Of a DNA stretch of 64,000 nt, positions 46,971 to 59,487 are shown piece after piece. The position numbers and the translations under genes are program-made. Every line of letters begins with the position of its first letter. The stretch's first letter is position 1. This DNA is from Nelumbo lutea (taxonomy: Eukaryota > Streptophyta > Magnoliopsida > Proteales > Nelumbonaceae), in assembly GCA_022828595.1 (NCBI GenBank), contig JAKGHH010000005.1:68071655-68135654 (forward strand), read 5' to 3'. The notes under the pieces were generated by a model. That model was not told the origin of the DNA. It was given only the letters and a program-made list of their open reading frames with translations, and did not search any database.

Positions 46971-47179
46971 TGTTTGGATGAGCTTTGGGATTTATGCTTT
47001 TAAAGTCCAAAAGCAGAAAGCCCTAATTTTAGGCCTTGTGCTATGGAGCTTAAAGTGTTTTTGGCTTCATATATAGTGTTTTTAAAAGCAGTTTTTACCA
47101 AATGTTTAAAACACATTTTGCCTCAAATTTGATTTTCACAGTCCAATGCCCAAAAGCCAAAGGCTATCCAAACACCACA
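46971..47179. mobile_element. Tourist-like MITE (about 209 bp)
   Basis: Starts TGTTTGGATGAGCTTTGGGA and ends AAAGGCTATCCAAACACCACA. TAA lies at both edges (46968-46970, 47180-47182). The interior has complementary 'ttttaaagtccaaaagc' and 'gtccaatgcccaaaagcc'. The left end is about five bases shorter than the right. Confidence 0.55.
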
Positions 47180-47182
47180 TAA

Positions 47183-50100
47183 TTGTCCCAGTGTAACTGT
47201 TGGTGAAAGGAATTAGTAGACCTGTGGGAGGAAGTTTTCCAAAATAAAATTTTCATAAAGTATGGTGCTCTTATTTTATTATATGGTTAATGGGCACTTG
47301 GGAATAATTGGTTAATAATTAAATATGGATAATTGAATTTGGGATTTTTCTGAAGGTATAAGTTATAAAACTTTATATCAAAATTCAATCATCTTCTTAT
47401 GTATTACATTAAATAGACGTGGGATAGCTAGGAAAGGGGCTAGAAAGCATAATGACGACATAGTCCCTACCCTAGACCTTGAAATGGTGTCCTTGTTGGA
47501 TGTAATATTATGCATAAATAAACCTCATATATTAACAATCAATTAATATTCCACATTTAAACACAAACCCTTAAAAGAAATTAGCTATTATTAATGACTT
47601 TATAATTAGGGGTCCATCACCACATCAAAATCAAGCTTCCTTTTTGTAAGGCTTAGCCAGACAACCCTCTTCTAGCCTCAAACATTCATTTGATTGTGTG
47701 CATTTACCATACAAAACACACCCTTTTTAAAAGATTAGTTTATTTATTTAGTCTAATTGATCTTATTTAAACTCAGACATAAAACCCATGTTTTCAATTG
47801 CAATTGGTTTTCTATCCCCTTTTAGGAAGAGATTGAGAAGCCTCCGATGATTACCAAATTCCCCATTATTTTATCCAAGTCTTAGCTTATTTCTGTTAAT
47901 AAAGAAGCTTGATCTCTCGGTTAACAAATCTCTTAACTTTAGTGATGATTATTTTTCCCATATGTTGATGCATAAAAAATGGAGGGAAAAAAATAAAGTT
48001 ATAGTCATGAAAGAGCCCTCAAAAGTAGGTCTAAAAGTTAGAGATTTTAAAAGTGTTTGAGAAGAAGACAAAGCATTGAAGCATGAGAATATATGCTTTC
48101 TTATGCTTGGGGTTTGAAATCCAACATTAGGGGGCCATATCCATCTTACTTTCTATGCCCACTTGAACCATAAATATTTCCTTTTCTTCTGAAGAATCTA
48201 CAGGTCTGTACAGCAGCAGGATGTCACACCAACATGCACATCCATTTCCAAGGTTGGATGGTTCAGAGCTTTCCACGTCTTCATGATAAATATGCATGTG
48301 CATTCCATGCTATTCCCTTCATGCATCATGTACATGTTCTAATATCCATGGGCATCTTCTATTCGTCCGTTGTTTAATTATATATGGCGGAAACTCAAAG
48401 CATAAGCTCCATAAATTCTGCACATCAGATTCACAGGGAATAAATCTTGTAACAATATTTCATGAATCATCGTGTTGCTGCATGTAAATAGCATCTACAT
48501 CCCATGGTCTCATTAAGTTATCATGGGATATCATGCGTGAACATTAACCACCATGATGGGTGCTTGAAACTTAAAAGAGGATGATCATATGACAAGCTTG
48601 TACTCGTCTAGTACATTGAAATTCTGAACAAGTACTCAATCTTGCAAGAGCCACACAAACCGCGAAAAAGGAGGAGATACAAACAATAATTATAAAGCTG
48701 AGCTCTCTCTCTCCCTCTCTTTCTCATTCTAACATCCACATAACCAGAATTTCTCTCTCTAGTAAGTATCTCTTTGGAATCAATCGAGTCATTCTGGCCC
48801 GGCCCAAAATAGCGATGGAAGGTCCATGAGGCGCTACAATACGCTGTGAGAATATAGAACACCCCACATCAGCTTGCCACGTAGGACTAAAGGATATGAC
48901 ACTTGTCACATGCGTAGTCGTGTGGGTGAGGGGGGGGGGGGTGTTCCACTTCCACTTGCACCCTTCAAAGTTCAAAGTTCATTTGTAACCTCAGGTCATT
49001 TCAGCTTTTTAACCATCGCTTTTGGAAAAGGCATTAATGGTCGATAAAAAAGTACTTTTTACGAGCCAAACAAGATGCCCCTTAAAACTTGAGCACTGAA
49101 GAGCCATCGGATTCCCTCCCTCTCCCAGAAGGCAAGAACCAAACCCAAACCCAGATATTTCACGAAAAGCCCTAAATCTCGCTCTCTGTCCCAAAGCCAA
49201 AGCCTGTACTACCCCACATTTGACCGGGCCCACTTTGGAAGCACACGTGCAGCCACACGTTATATCCCACTATCAATTGGATAAGAACCCGACCCGCCCA
49301 CTCGTTGAGTGTTGACCAGATTTCGTGTTTTCTTTGGACTTGTGACGGTCTGCATGACATGAACCAGCCATGACCCCACACAATGCCGAATCTAATCTCA
49401 GCAAACCCTTTTCCTTTTTCTCTCTCTCCTTTTTTTTTTTTTTTCTTTCTCTTCTATCTTTCCTTCAAATAAACCAACCAGTAGATGAGTCCAAACTCCA
49501 AAGTGAGTGAGTGGTCTTAATCTGTCTGTAAGCTTTTCAGAGATCAAGCTGATTCATGTTTTCTTTCATCACCTTGCTCTCACTCAAATACTTAGTTGCA
49601 ACTGATCAACAGAATCAGACATGTTGATGTTGTCTGTGAGTTTGAGCTAACAGATCTCCTCCTCAATGATCCAACAACTAGCTTGAGCCTTGATGGGGGT
49701 GAGATCGATCGAACTCCACTCATTGCAAACACAGTTGAAATATGAAAAGAAAGAAAGACGTGTCGCCCAAAACCAATCTCGACTTTGCTTCATGGAGTTT
49801 AGATCGCTTCATCAGTCTTTTCAGTAAAGCCACATTATTAGGAACATTTCTCATCCAAGTTGCCCACCTTTTGTCTCCCTCATATAATTGAATTTTCCTT
49901 TTGACGAGTCAATTCAAAATAGAGGAGACAAAGAAGAGACGAGACTCTCATTTGCATTAACTATCTATGATGTCTATAGAGTCGTATGGAACGTATGTAT
50001 TACTTGAAAACGTTGGTTGTTCACTTGTTTGGATGGATGATTGATTCCCAAGAAGATAATCCAAGACAAGCAAATTATGTCAAACAGATTCAGTGTTTCT

Positions 50101-50807
50101 AGAAATGGTTGATGGTGGTCTTTGATGAGTACTAGCTAGCTACAGATGAACTTCAGCTCATCAATCATGAATTTTAATTTTAATAATGCATCGATCAGAA
50201 AGAAAAAGTTGTTTTTCTTTGGCTGCAACTGCAAGTGCTCTTTGACTGTTGTTCATCAGTGGGAGTGTGCCTGGAAACTGGATTATAATTTATCAGAATT
50301 CAGAAAGCACACTGGCACAGAACGAGAGTACTCCGACACGCTCAAGGTTTTAAATTTGGAAACTTTCTGTCATTTCTGATCTTCGGTTCGTGATGAAGTG
50401 AACTTTTGGGGGCTAAATTTTAACTATTTTATTTGCATAAAAATACTATTTATGTAATATTCTTATAACATTTCAAAATATGTATCTACCCAAATATCAT
50501 GAAAGTGGTGTCTTCAGAGCAGAAAGCCAGAAACCGAAAATTGAAACCATGGCCCCCTAGGATCAACTACTCATTAGAAATCGCACCATGAAGATTGATT
50601 GGACTAAAAGAAAACATATTAAAATACGATACGAAAATCCTTTTCTTTTTTTCTGCAGATGTTAGGCGCAGTACTGTGGAGAAACTTTCCTTCGGCAGCA
50701 TTCACTGGAATTTCTGAAAAAAATAATTGTTGAAAATTGTCCCGCTCCATCGGGGAAAAAATTGGATAGTAGAACGGTACATGAAAGAATCCGACCCGAA
50801 TTTATGT
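47183..50807. other. Spacer without recognised genes
   Basis: Searched on both strands for coding exons and common plant microRNA motifs without a match. Notable only for a pure G run at about 48931-48943, a T run near 49431-49444 and short CT runs near 48705-48725. Confidence 0.4.
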
Positions 50808-50811
50808 AAAA
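50808..50811 (-). terminator. Pol III T-run terminator of tRNA-His
   Basis: Four T on the minus strand, 11 bases after the tRNA 3' end, sufficient for RNA polymerase III termination. Confidence 0.6.
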
Positions 50812-50821
50812 CATATAGAGC

Positions 50822-50893
50822 TGTGGCTGCTGGGATTCGAGCCCAGGTCTCCACGGCCACAACGTGGAATTCTAACCACTAAACTACAGCCAC
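50822..50893 (-). tRNA. tRNA-His (GUG), nuclear cytosolic type
   Basis: 72 nt without CCA. The acceptor stem GTGGCTG pairs with CAGCCAC, and the discriminator is A. The anticodon arm is CCACG / TTGTGGC / CGTGG with anticodon GTG. The B box is GGGCTCGAATCCC and the A-box region TAGTTTAGTGG. No intron. The sequence is unlike the plastid trnH, so it is a nuclear gene; the extra 5' G of tRNA-His is normally added after transcription. A hAT-like MITE begins 93 bases upstream of the 5' end. Confidence 0.95.
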
Positions 50894-50986
50894 CATTTCT
50901 GTGGAACTTGAGAAATTTATAATTTGTCGTTTTTAAAGCATCGCGAAACAAACCAAGTAGCAACCCGGTGTAAAGTCACTCGTCGC

Positions 50987-51474
50987 TAGGGGTGTCCACG
51001 GTTCGGTAACCATGGCGTTTTTTTTGTAAACTGAACCGGTACAACTGGTTAATCGGTATGGCGGTTTTAGTTTTTTATATTTATAATATATATTATACAA
51101 ATATATGTATAACATTATATAACAAATAATAAGTGATATATAATATATTATAAATATTTAAAAAATATATAATATATTTATAAATAGATCATTATAAATA
51201 TAATATAAGTATATACTTATATATATAATGAATATATATTTATATATAATACATAGAAAATATGTGACACATATATATATATATATATATATATACTGGT
51301 CGGTTCGGTTAACCATCAGTTTTTTTGTAGGTTAACCGAAAACCAAACCGGTCCTTCAGTTTTTCAAAAATCCCGAACCGGTCCTTTAGTTTTTCAAAAA
51401 TCGCAAACCAATAAGTTTGGTTAACCGCATTTTGTGGTTCAGTTCGTTTTTTTGGTTTTTTATGGACACCCCTA
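50987..51474. mobile_element. hAT-like MITE upstream of tRNA-His (488 bp)
   Basis: Ends TAGGGGTGTCCACGGTTCGG and TATGGACACCCCTA, so the outer 13 bases are inverted. Flanks are CTCGTCGC (50979-50986) and CTCGTCCT (51475-51482), 6/8 identical. The interior is AT-rich with 'ggttaaccgaaaacc'-type self-complementary text and a (TA)n core. Confidence 0.8.
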
Positions 51475-51562
51475 CTCGTCCTCCTATGGCTGAAGGGTCA
51501 AGTGCCTCCATGCCTATATTTATACAGAGTTCCACTCCAGGCCTTGAAGGGGACATCTATAT

Positions 51563-52544
51563 TAGGGATGCAAACCGATAGGATCAAATTGGACTCAAGG
51601 TATATTTGAATACGATCCAATATTATTTATGTCAGATTCGATCTGACCCAAAAATTCGATCAGATCTGATAGGACTCAAATTACATTTAAATCATATCAG
51701 TAAGTCAGATCTTCGGATCTATTCCGATCTGACTTGTTTTATTTAAAATTAATAAATTATTAAAAGAAAAATAAAATATACTAATTCAAATTAAGTAAAA
51801 ACAAAAATACAATTAGTTTTTAATTATTATCATCATATATATACACATGTTTTTTTATAAAAAATAATATAACAAATAAATTTACTTAAAATAAATATAA
51901 TTTTAAATATAAATAATATTTTAAATATTTTTTATATATAATATATAATATATTTTTAATATGAATACTATTTAATATATATAATCAGGGTTGGGCTGGA
52001 TGGGGACCTCATTCTCCATCTTCAACCCCAGTCAAGGGTCCATATTAATCCCCGTCCCCACCCCACCAAAGCAATCCCCATCGCTGGCCTGAAGGGGTCA
52101 AGGAAGTTAGGTATCCATCGAGGATGGGGAAAATTGCCATCTATAATGCCAGGCTCGAGTTGGTCAATCAGCCAATATTAAAATTCAACATAAACGTATA
52201 TGTTTATGTATGTTGAATTTCATATCATGATTTGATCCAATTTGAAAATCTGATCCTATTTTGTTAGATTTGGATATTCAAATTTTTGGATTGGACAATA
52301 GGATCCATTTGAAAATCGGATCAGATTTGGATCACCCCTCATATATAAATATGTTTATATTGATTTTTTGTAAATTTTTTTTATGTTATAGTTAAAGAAT
52401 ACTTATATTTTTGTTTTTCTATATATAAATTGCTATATTTTCTTTTCCTTTTAATGATTTATTAATTTTTTTAAAATTAAATCGGATCAGATCAAAATCT
52501 GATATACCCTTATTCGAATCCACTCCGATCCATTTGCATCCCTA
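51563..52544. mobile_element. Probable composite hAT-like element (about 980 bp)
   Basis: Outer ends TAGGGATGCAAA and TTTGCATCCCTA are perfect inverted repeats. The interior has many 'gatctgatc' and 'tcggatc' phrases and an embedded GC-rich block at 51985-52140 (ggatggggacctcattctcc, gtccccaccccaccaaag) that looks like a second insertion. The flanking 8-mers (atctatat, agcttgag) do not match. Confidence 0.6.
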
Positions 52545-53340
52545 AGCTTGAGGACCAAAAATTCAAGCCCAACACATGTAAAATTATGGGTTGGCTCAAG
52601 TTCAAGTTGAGTTTGCTCAAGTTGCACCCATAATTTTTATGGAATAATTAAAATATGATTTTTTTTTATTTTCATTTATTTTTAAAATTGTTAAAAATAA
52701 TTGAAATATATTCTTAATCTGTATCTTTGTTTTGAGAAGTAAAAGTAGGTCCGTTTTATTAAAAAATACAATGGGTGATTTACAAAGACTCCCCTCTACT
52801 ATGGGGTTAGTGACAATTGCCCCTTGATCATTCATTTGCGACAAAGACCCCTTAGAACTTTCACTTTGTAAAAAATACCCTTTGCCATTAAAAGACAGTT
52901 GACAAAAGTGGCCTGCATTTGTGGTTAGCAGATCCACGCTTTTGGGGGGAGGAGAGCCTGGATCTGTTGACAAAAAACCGCTTGTACACAAAATCTAAAG
53001 CCGCACATCTAGAACATCTCTTTACTACTTATGGGAAGATGTTCCGAATGTGTGGCTGTGGTGTTATACGCACAAATTCAGGTATTTGGACCCAGCCTTA
53101 GACTATAGACCTTAGCATAGGTGCAAACCCAGTCAGAGCTTGGCCCATGATCACCCCTACTCAAGGTCAATGTATCAACGTTTCAACTTCAACCATCTAG
53201 ATCAACGGTCAACTCATGACATCATCACGACACTCTAAAACTAAAATACACAAATATTACAAAGCCAATGACCCACTGAAGCGGTCAAATGAATCAATGG
53301 TTCAATCATCAAAATTGATGGGTTATTAGATTGGTCATAA
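52545..53340. other. Spacer
   Basis: No gene recognised. The open frame at 52617-52991 has no motif. Confidence 0.4.
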
Positions 53341-53700
53341 GGCTGTATTTGGATGCGGTGTAAATCAAGAACCGATGTAAAATTTACATCGGTTTGCTTT
53401 TATACATATTTGGTAAAGGAGTGTAATTATTATTAACATAAAACTACACTCTGGTTCAATTTTGTATGCGTTTGGATAGAGTGTAGTTTTACGTCGATGA
53501 TAGACGTAAAATCTCATCACCTTTAAAGTTTTACATTGATAATCAATATAAAAACTAAATCGATTTTATCGATGTAAAACTTAAACATCTTTTTACATTG
53601 ATTTCAAAATAAAATGGTCACATATACTTAAAGTTCAGTGTAAAATGTCATCAGTATATTTTTACACTGATAACATTTTACGCCTCTTCCAAACGCAGCC
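53341..53700. mobile_element. Tourist-like MITE (360 bp)
   Basis: Ends GGCTGTATTTGGATGCGGTG and, reversed, GGCTGCGTTTGGAAGAGGCG. Flanks are TAA on the left and CAA on the right. The interior repeats 'gatgtaaaatttacatcg'-type self-complementary text. Element ends of the same kind appear at 5-16 and 1470-1481. Confidence 0.7.
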
Positions 53701-53810
53701 CAAGTTTTTCATCACTAAATAGATTAGAGGGTGAACCAAAGCGGAATCATGAGCTGATGGCAAATTAATCTGATCCAGCTGGGCCAACTATTGGGATCCA
53801 TCTAACTGAA

Positions 53811-53935
53811 TCATCATCGAAGCCCTATCCCAACTATATGGGGTCGGCCACTCGGATACTGTGGATCTGATTTTTAATACATGGGACAGTCAGAGTGCAG
53901 TTGATTTTGGGTGAGGTTTGGGGAGAGGCTATCCG
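53811..53935 (+). mobile_element. Au-SINE-like fragment
   Basis: Contains atcatcatcgaagccctatc, then ccaactatatggggtcggcc, the conserved text of the plant Au-type SINE body. Related to the fragment at 14040-14145. The 5' half is not recognised. Confidence 0.55.
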
Positions 53936-55299
53936 GTTGTGATAAATATGAATAAAAATAAATAAATAAACAAATCACTGATGCTCAGTTTGATGAGATT
54001 TGTGCTATTAAATTTGGTCCACGATTGCAAATCACCCCTCAGATTTTAGATTTCTCGATCAATCTAACGCCTCGTTGGTCGTAAATCGTAAGTTTATTCT
54101 GAGATTGCTGATAGCAAAATTTCCTTCGTTAATGGTAAAGTGCTTTTGGTTAAAGTTCTATCAGAAGTTTCGAGAATAATTTAAAATAACCTTAGAAATT
54201 GACCATAAATAATTACATTTAACAAAATTTCCTTCGTCAAGGATGTTGCAGACATATGACAAATGCACCCATTGAAAATGAAACTAAATAAACCAAATTC
54301 AACTCGAGAAAAAATGAAATATTAAAATCACGTGACTAGCAAACCAGGTATCTGAAAGATCAAGAATTGCGTACGATAAGCTTGAACCTGAACCAAGTTA
54401 GCCACCAAATCAAGAAAATGTGAGCTTAGGTAGATATTAAAAAATAAATAAAGCCAAGTTCAAAGTAAATGAAATTGGGAACAAGTACCATTTCAATAGC
54501 AAACCCCTCGCATTTTCTTGGCTTCTCTTTCTTTTTCTTCTACCGGTATATTCTCGTTCTCCATGTGAAAAAAGCTGGTCCAAACCAAGCACGGACCAGG
54601 TTTTCTAATTTGATCATCCAGGCACGTAAAGGAAGCTTGTAGCTTTTAGGTTCATAATTCTACAAACGAACAACGGAATTGAATCAGAATTCAGATTATT
54701 TTTCTACAAAACAAGACGTGTTTGTTCCTGATTGGGTTTCGTGGCTCATTATACACGCGCCTTGTTTGTAGCTGATCTCAGTGGCACATCGCGTGGTGAC
54801 CGGGGGATTGTGTCTTGGGCAAGGAACCATGAGTCCATTACCTACCTACCACGTTAATAGACCTTAGTAGGGGAGAATGGGATAAAGGCCCACCTCAGCC
54901 CATACTCTCCAAGCCCAACTCGAGCTAGGTTGCAGGTTGCCACGGATTTGCAGTTTTGTACAAATGAGCAGGGTGCACGCCAGGTCCACTGGTCATGCCA
55001 CACACCAGAGAGATTGCAGTTTTGCAGGATTGGTTCGACATCTCTTTCAGAGTGACATGAATCTTGTAATTTGTTTCGCCATTCTGTTCGGTTTAGTGTC
55101 AGAAAGAACGATTTTTTCTTTTGGGGGGTGTATATGTTGATTCTGCAGTACATTCTTACATCAATGAATCTCCTCGTCTTGTATGATGTATTTTCCGAAA
55201 AAAAAGAGAAAGAAATAAAGAAAAGTTAACTGTGAGGCTTTACGCAGCCAATCTGGCTTTCAAGTCTAGGTTGATATTTTCAACCGGTACCGGACCGAA
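53936..55299. other. Spacer
   Basis: No gene recognised. The open frames around 54854-55153 have no motif. Confidence 0.4.
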
Positions 55300-55395
55300 G
55301 GCTCAGTTTGGAAGGAGTACAAATACAAATATGTAGTGTAAACCTTTGTATTTTGTATTATTTTGTATGTATTTATACTCTTTCCAAACTGAGCC
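55300..55395. mobile_element. Tourist-like MITE, same family as 23589
   Basis: Ends GGCTCAGTTTGGAAGGAGTA and, reversed, GGCTCAGTTTGGAAAGAGTA, the least diverged termini in this window. Flanks are gaa and taa. Confidence 0.8.
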
Positions 55396-55847
55396 TAAAG
55401 ACCAATTCAAGCAGTCTGATATGGACTAACCTAGATTGCACATTTGCACCCTCTATTTATTTTATTAGTTTATTTATCTATGGACCATCTGCAAATCACA
55501 TTGCTGTAACCATCTGAACATTGAATTTTAGGACCCAATAATTACTGATTCACAGAAATTATTTTGATTTTCAATCGCATCGAATTTCTTGAGAATGATA
55601 TTGAGTTTTAATTACTATTATAATCGTTCAACTAAACAAAGAAAAAAAAAATCTGATCATCACAAGTACAGCAAACAATAAATAGGAACATAAAGAGAGC
55701 CCAAAGCAGAGGATCAAAGAAAGAGAGCTTACCATTAATTAAATCGAATGATGACCCGAACAATTACAAGAAAAAGTACCCTATCTGTTGGATAAATTGA
55801 GGACCAAAGGCAAATTACAGAGCATTATAACCAACCTACACATATAT

Positions 55848-56054
55848 AACAACTGAGACTAAATATGCAGTAACACCGATAAATTGAAAAATATAAATAT
55901 GGTATAAGAGAAAATATAAGTATGAAGGAAAAGAGAAAAGGGAATCAGATATAATAACAATTGAGACTAAATATGCAGTAACACCGATAAATTGCAAAAT
56001 ATAAATATGGTATAAGAGAAAATATAAGTATGAAGAAAAAGAGAAAGGGAATCA
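55848..56054. repeat. Tandem duplication, two copies of about 103 bp, 3' of cyclin-T
   Basis: Both copies contain 'gagactaaatatgcagtaac', 'accgataaattg', 'atatggtataagagaaaata' and 'agaaagggaatcag'. Fewer than about eight differences are visible. It ends 163 bases beyond the cyclin-T stop codon and is likely in or near the 3' untranslated region. Confidence 0.9.
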
Positions 56055-56151
56055 GCTCCATTTCTGACCTCGATTATTTTATGAATCCAGATAAAGTTCA
56101 TACTCATTGTCTTCCACGTGACGAAATTTGATAGTCACCCCAATCAGAAAT

Positions 56152-56179
56152 GGGGGGTGGTGGGGGGGTGGGGGAAGGG
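56152..56179 (+). other. G-quadruplex-prone tract
   Basis: Runs of 6, 7, 5 and 3 G separated by one to five bases, 38 bases past the cyclin-T stop codon. It is on the plus strand, so the cyclin-T transcript is C-rich here; any quadruplex would be in DNA or an antisense RNA. Confidence 0.6.
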
Positions 56180-56216
56180 AAATGGTGCAAACTCCAGCTC
56201 AAATTCAACCAATCCA

Positions 56217-58950
56217 TCAGACATGCCTTTGTTTCTTCTCCACAGGTGCGGACTCCAGCTCTATTCCCATTTCCAGCTCTCTCACTATCCATGCATCATC
56301 ATCCTTATCATCATACACAGCAACTGCAACCTTATTTGAAGCTCTATAAGACTTCCTCTTCTTCATTGCCTCTCTAATCCGATCCTTGTCAAGATCACTA
56401 AGGCCCCCACGAACTGAAACAATCTTACAACTTGAAATCTTATTGGATACTGTGGTTTTTGCCTGAACCTCACCCTCATCAGACATATTTCCATCCTCAA
56501 CAACACTGTTCATGCTTCCACAATCACTTGTCCTACATTGTAATGGGTCTCCTTTTTCAGCAAGAAATGAGTTTTTCTTGCAGCCAACATTTGAATCTGC
56601 ATCCTTTACAAACCTGTCATCTCCATCAGAACCATGGCTCAAAGCAGAACCTGACCCACTTAGACCACATGATTGTGGACTCTGGACTGCTTTTTCAACT
56701 ACAACTGTAGCTTGGACTGCCTTCTCACAAAAAAAACGCATTACTGGTCTCTTGTTCTGCTCAAGCAGCACAAGCATCTGTTGAATAACCTCTGAGAGAA
56801 CAAGAAAATCCATTAGGAAAATCAAATTACCAAATACTGCACACATCTAAATATGAGTATGGAAAATACTCACTTAACAATTTGGTACCAATTAAAAAGA
56901 ATAAACTGAGAAGTCCAATATATACATGTAAAAATGTATTAAATGTATACATATACAAACATAAGCAATTTCTAATATAACAGAAATATATATTTAAAAT
57001 GAAACATCCTATAACTTTTACCCTATATTTTTGATAATCCTCCATCATATGTTTTGCCCAGAATAATTTGCATATTAAATGTTTGATTGGAATTTTCAGT
57101 TGATAAATTGAGCTGGGTATGTTAGTGTTAACAAGAACAGATTCAAGCCAAAATCAATTCGCAAAAATAGAGAAAACAAGAAGAAAATGCAAGACATAGC
57201 AACTCAAGAATGCACACAAAGATTTTTGTAGTTTTGCTTAGCCTACATCCAGGATGATCAGAAATTCACTTATAGAAAACAGAAGAATATACAGGATGAT
57301 CAGAAATTCACTTATAGTTTAGGCTTTAATGATTTTTTATTACAAAAAGAAATTCATTCAAATAAAAAGAAGAATAAACAGGATCTGGTTATAAGAAATC
57401 ACCAGCAAAAGAAAACTTCAAAAAAGAAAAAGACCTACTATAAAATGATCACATTAAACAAATCTATACAATAACATATTCCAACCCAGTTTTTCACATC
57501 CATCCAAACATATCTACCACCCCAAGGACAAATTAAAAGCCATATCAAAACCCCCTCAGAACACTATCATTATCTCCTCTTACAAACTCTCTCCAGAATA
57601 AATCTTCAAAGCCATCCAATCTTGACACTATAGCAAATCACATCCATGCCTGAACCTTGATATTTGACACCAAATACAAACAACCCAACCTTTCTAGAAA
57701 ACTCTTCACTCCCTATAAAGATAAATTCCAAACTTTTACATAATTAAAGTTTTGAACTTCTTTATCAATCACTCTTCTAATATTTGTCCTTAATCATTCT
57801 GAATAGCTTCATCAATTTTCGGGACTTGTCCTGTACTGAATTTTAATTTGACCAGGCAAGTATTTGGTCTAGAGATCCTTATATCTCAGCACATTTCAAG
57901 GGCAACAGATGTACATCCATAGCATTGATTAACCATCATTATGATTTATCCTGGGCTAATTTATAAATAACAAGTTTGGTTATTTTAATCAAAAACTGAT
58001 CAGAGATTTATTACTAAACAATCAAATAGAGCTACTCCCTTTGTTGCTCACCCCAAAGTTATATTTAGTCCAAACCCTAAAACAACGTTTATCCTGGAGT
58101 GGTGTGACCACAAATACAAATCCTGCCTGCTTACACCTTCTATAGCAAGGGAATTTGCTAGGAAGTTTATGGACATTAGGACCCAAGAGAACAAGCACAA
58201 GTTGAAACTATTTTCACATTCACAACCAAATAGAATGTATCTAGGTAATTTAGAATGTTAAAAAAAGGGACTGCGAGGGAAAGAAAAACCTTCTAACTGT
58301 TTAGGTGAAACATCAAACTCCAGCCACCAAACTTTCCCCTTCTCTGTAGGCAGCTTCACTTCATTAAACTTAGCGGCAAGGAACATGGAACCAGCTGCAA
58401 TATATTGGGCTTTGTACTGCAAACACAGTGTGGTCCAAAGCCTACATGTCCCAACCAAATGAGACTTTTGAGCTAAAAAAATGAGGAAAAAGACAAACTT
58501 AATTTACGGCTAAGCAAATAAGGAAAAGAACAAGAAATTCGATGGGCAAGGAAAAGAGGAGTCTTACCAGTCATTCACAAAATTCCATGCCACTTTTGCA
58601 AGATCATTGTGAACTATCTTCAATCTCTTTAGAGCTGAAACAAGTGGCTTGTAGGGAAGCGGGATATTGAGATCATATGCAATAGTAGCTAGTAAAAGTC
58701 TCTCTCCAATTAAGATCAGTTCTTTCTGCTTCTCGTAAACATCCTACATGAAAAGGGTAAGCAGTAAGCCAATTTCAAAACATCTAGCAATAAAGAAAAT
58801 TTTTGCATGTCATACTTTTTCTTTAATTCTGTGTGCAGCAGCAGGATCCCTTCTATACATTGTCTCATAAGCCACAATGACAACATCCTTTAGCAAACGT
58901 GGTGTTTCTTCCACTTTGCATGCAAGAAACATGCTCACTGTTGCAATTGT
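56217..58950 (-). CDS. CYCT1: Cyclin-T (P-TEFb-type cyclin), last four exons, 5' part outside window
   Basis: Exons in transcription order: 58816-58950, 58568-58743, 58290-58441 and 56217-56791. Phases fit and give 345 residues plus a stop. The first two carry the end of cyclin box 1 ([35 protein letters not shown]) and the linker ([20 protein letters not shown]). The third is the second box ([38 protein letters not shown]). The last encodes [13 protein letters not shown] and a long polar tail (Ser/Asp/Lys-rich) ending KKQRHV. By family it partners a CDK9/CDKC kinase that phosphorylates RNA polymerase II. Unusual residues: the second box starts [11 protein letters not shown], with Trp at two positions where relatives usually have Gly and Arg. 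No 5' cyclin-box exon is found up to 64000; instead an antisense copia element occupies that side, so the gene either has a long intron or is truncated. Confidence 0.88.
57251..57318. repeat. Short direct repeat in the cyclin-T last intron
   Basis: 'caggatgatcagaaattcac' plus 'ttatag' occurs twice, at about 57251 and 57293. Confidence 0.85.
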
Positions 58951-59487
58951 CTGCAAAAAAGCATTCTGTTAACTCAGAAAGTATGGAATCCGGGCCATCC
59001 AATCCTGAGATCAAAATAAATAAGCCACCAGCCTATGAATATGCTAAATATATGCCATCTTAGCTATTTCATTGTAGCAATGGTCAAAATAGTACATTAA
59101 GATCTTTCTCTGGATCTCCTAGCCTAATTTAAATTCTTACATTATCTTAAGAGTGAAGGAATAATATCAGTAAAGTGTATATTGCAAGTAAATGTTTACA
59201 TTACATTGCTAGTACAACGGAGTTGCTACTCAATTCATTTTTTTCCACTCGCTATATTCTGCAGCAGTTCATCATTCAAGTGCTGGTTTGTGTATATTCA
59301 TTCTTCCAATTGCCACAGAAAATTGAACTAAAGAAGGGTAGAGAAGTATTCTCAATTCTAAAATCCTCTTAATCTGCAAAAGTTTTAGAAAGATATGCCA
59401 TTCCTAGGCCAGATAAAAGTGAAGACCAAGAAGTTCTAACTAATTTAAAAGATCCCATCCTGAATTTGCATGGCACTACAACAGTAC
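58951..59487. other. Cyclin-T intron sequence left of the copia element
   Basis: Begins with the acceptor of the exon at 58816-58950 (TTTTTTGCAG). No further exon is seen. Confidence 0.55.

Noticed and set aside
49500..49700. Possible microRNA precursor
   Set aside because: None of the common conserved plant microRNA sequences I know is present and no convincing stem was seen.
56792..56846. N-terminal extension of the last cyclin-T exon ([10 protein letters not shown]...)
   Set aside because: It is intron sequence before the acceptor; the exon at 58290-58441 joins in phase instead.
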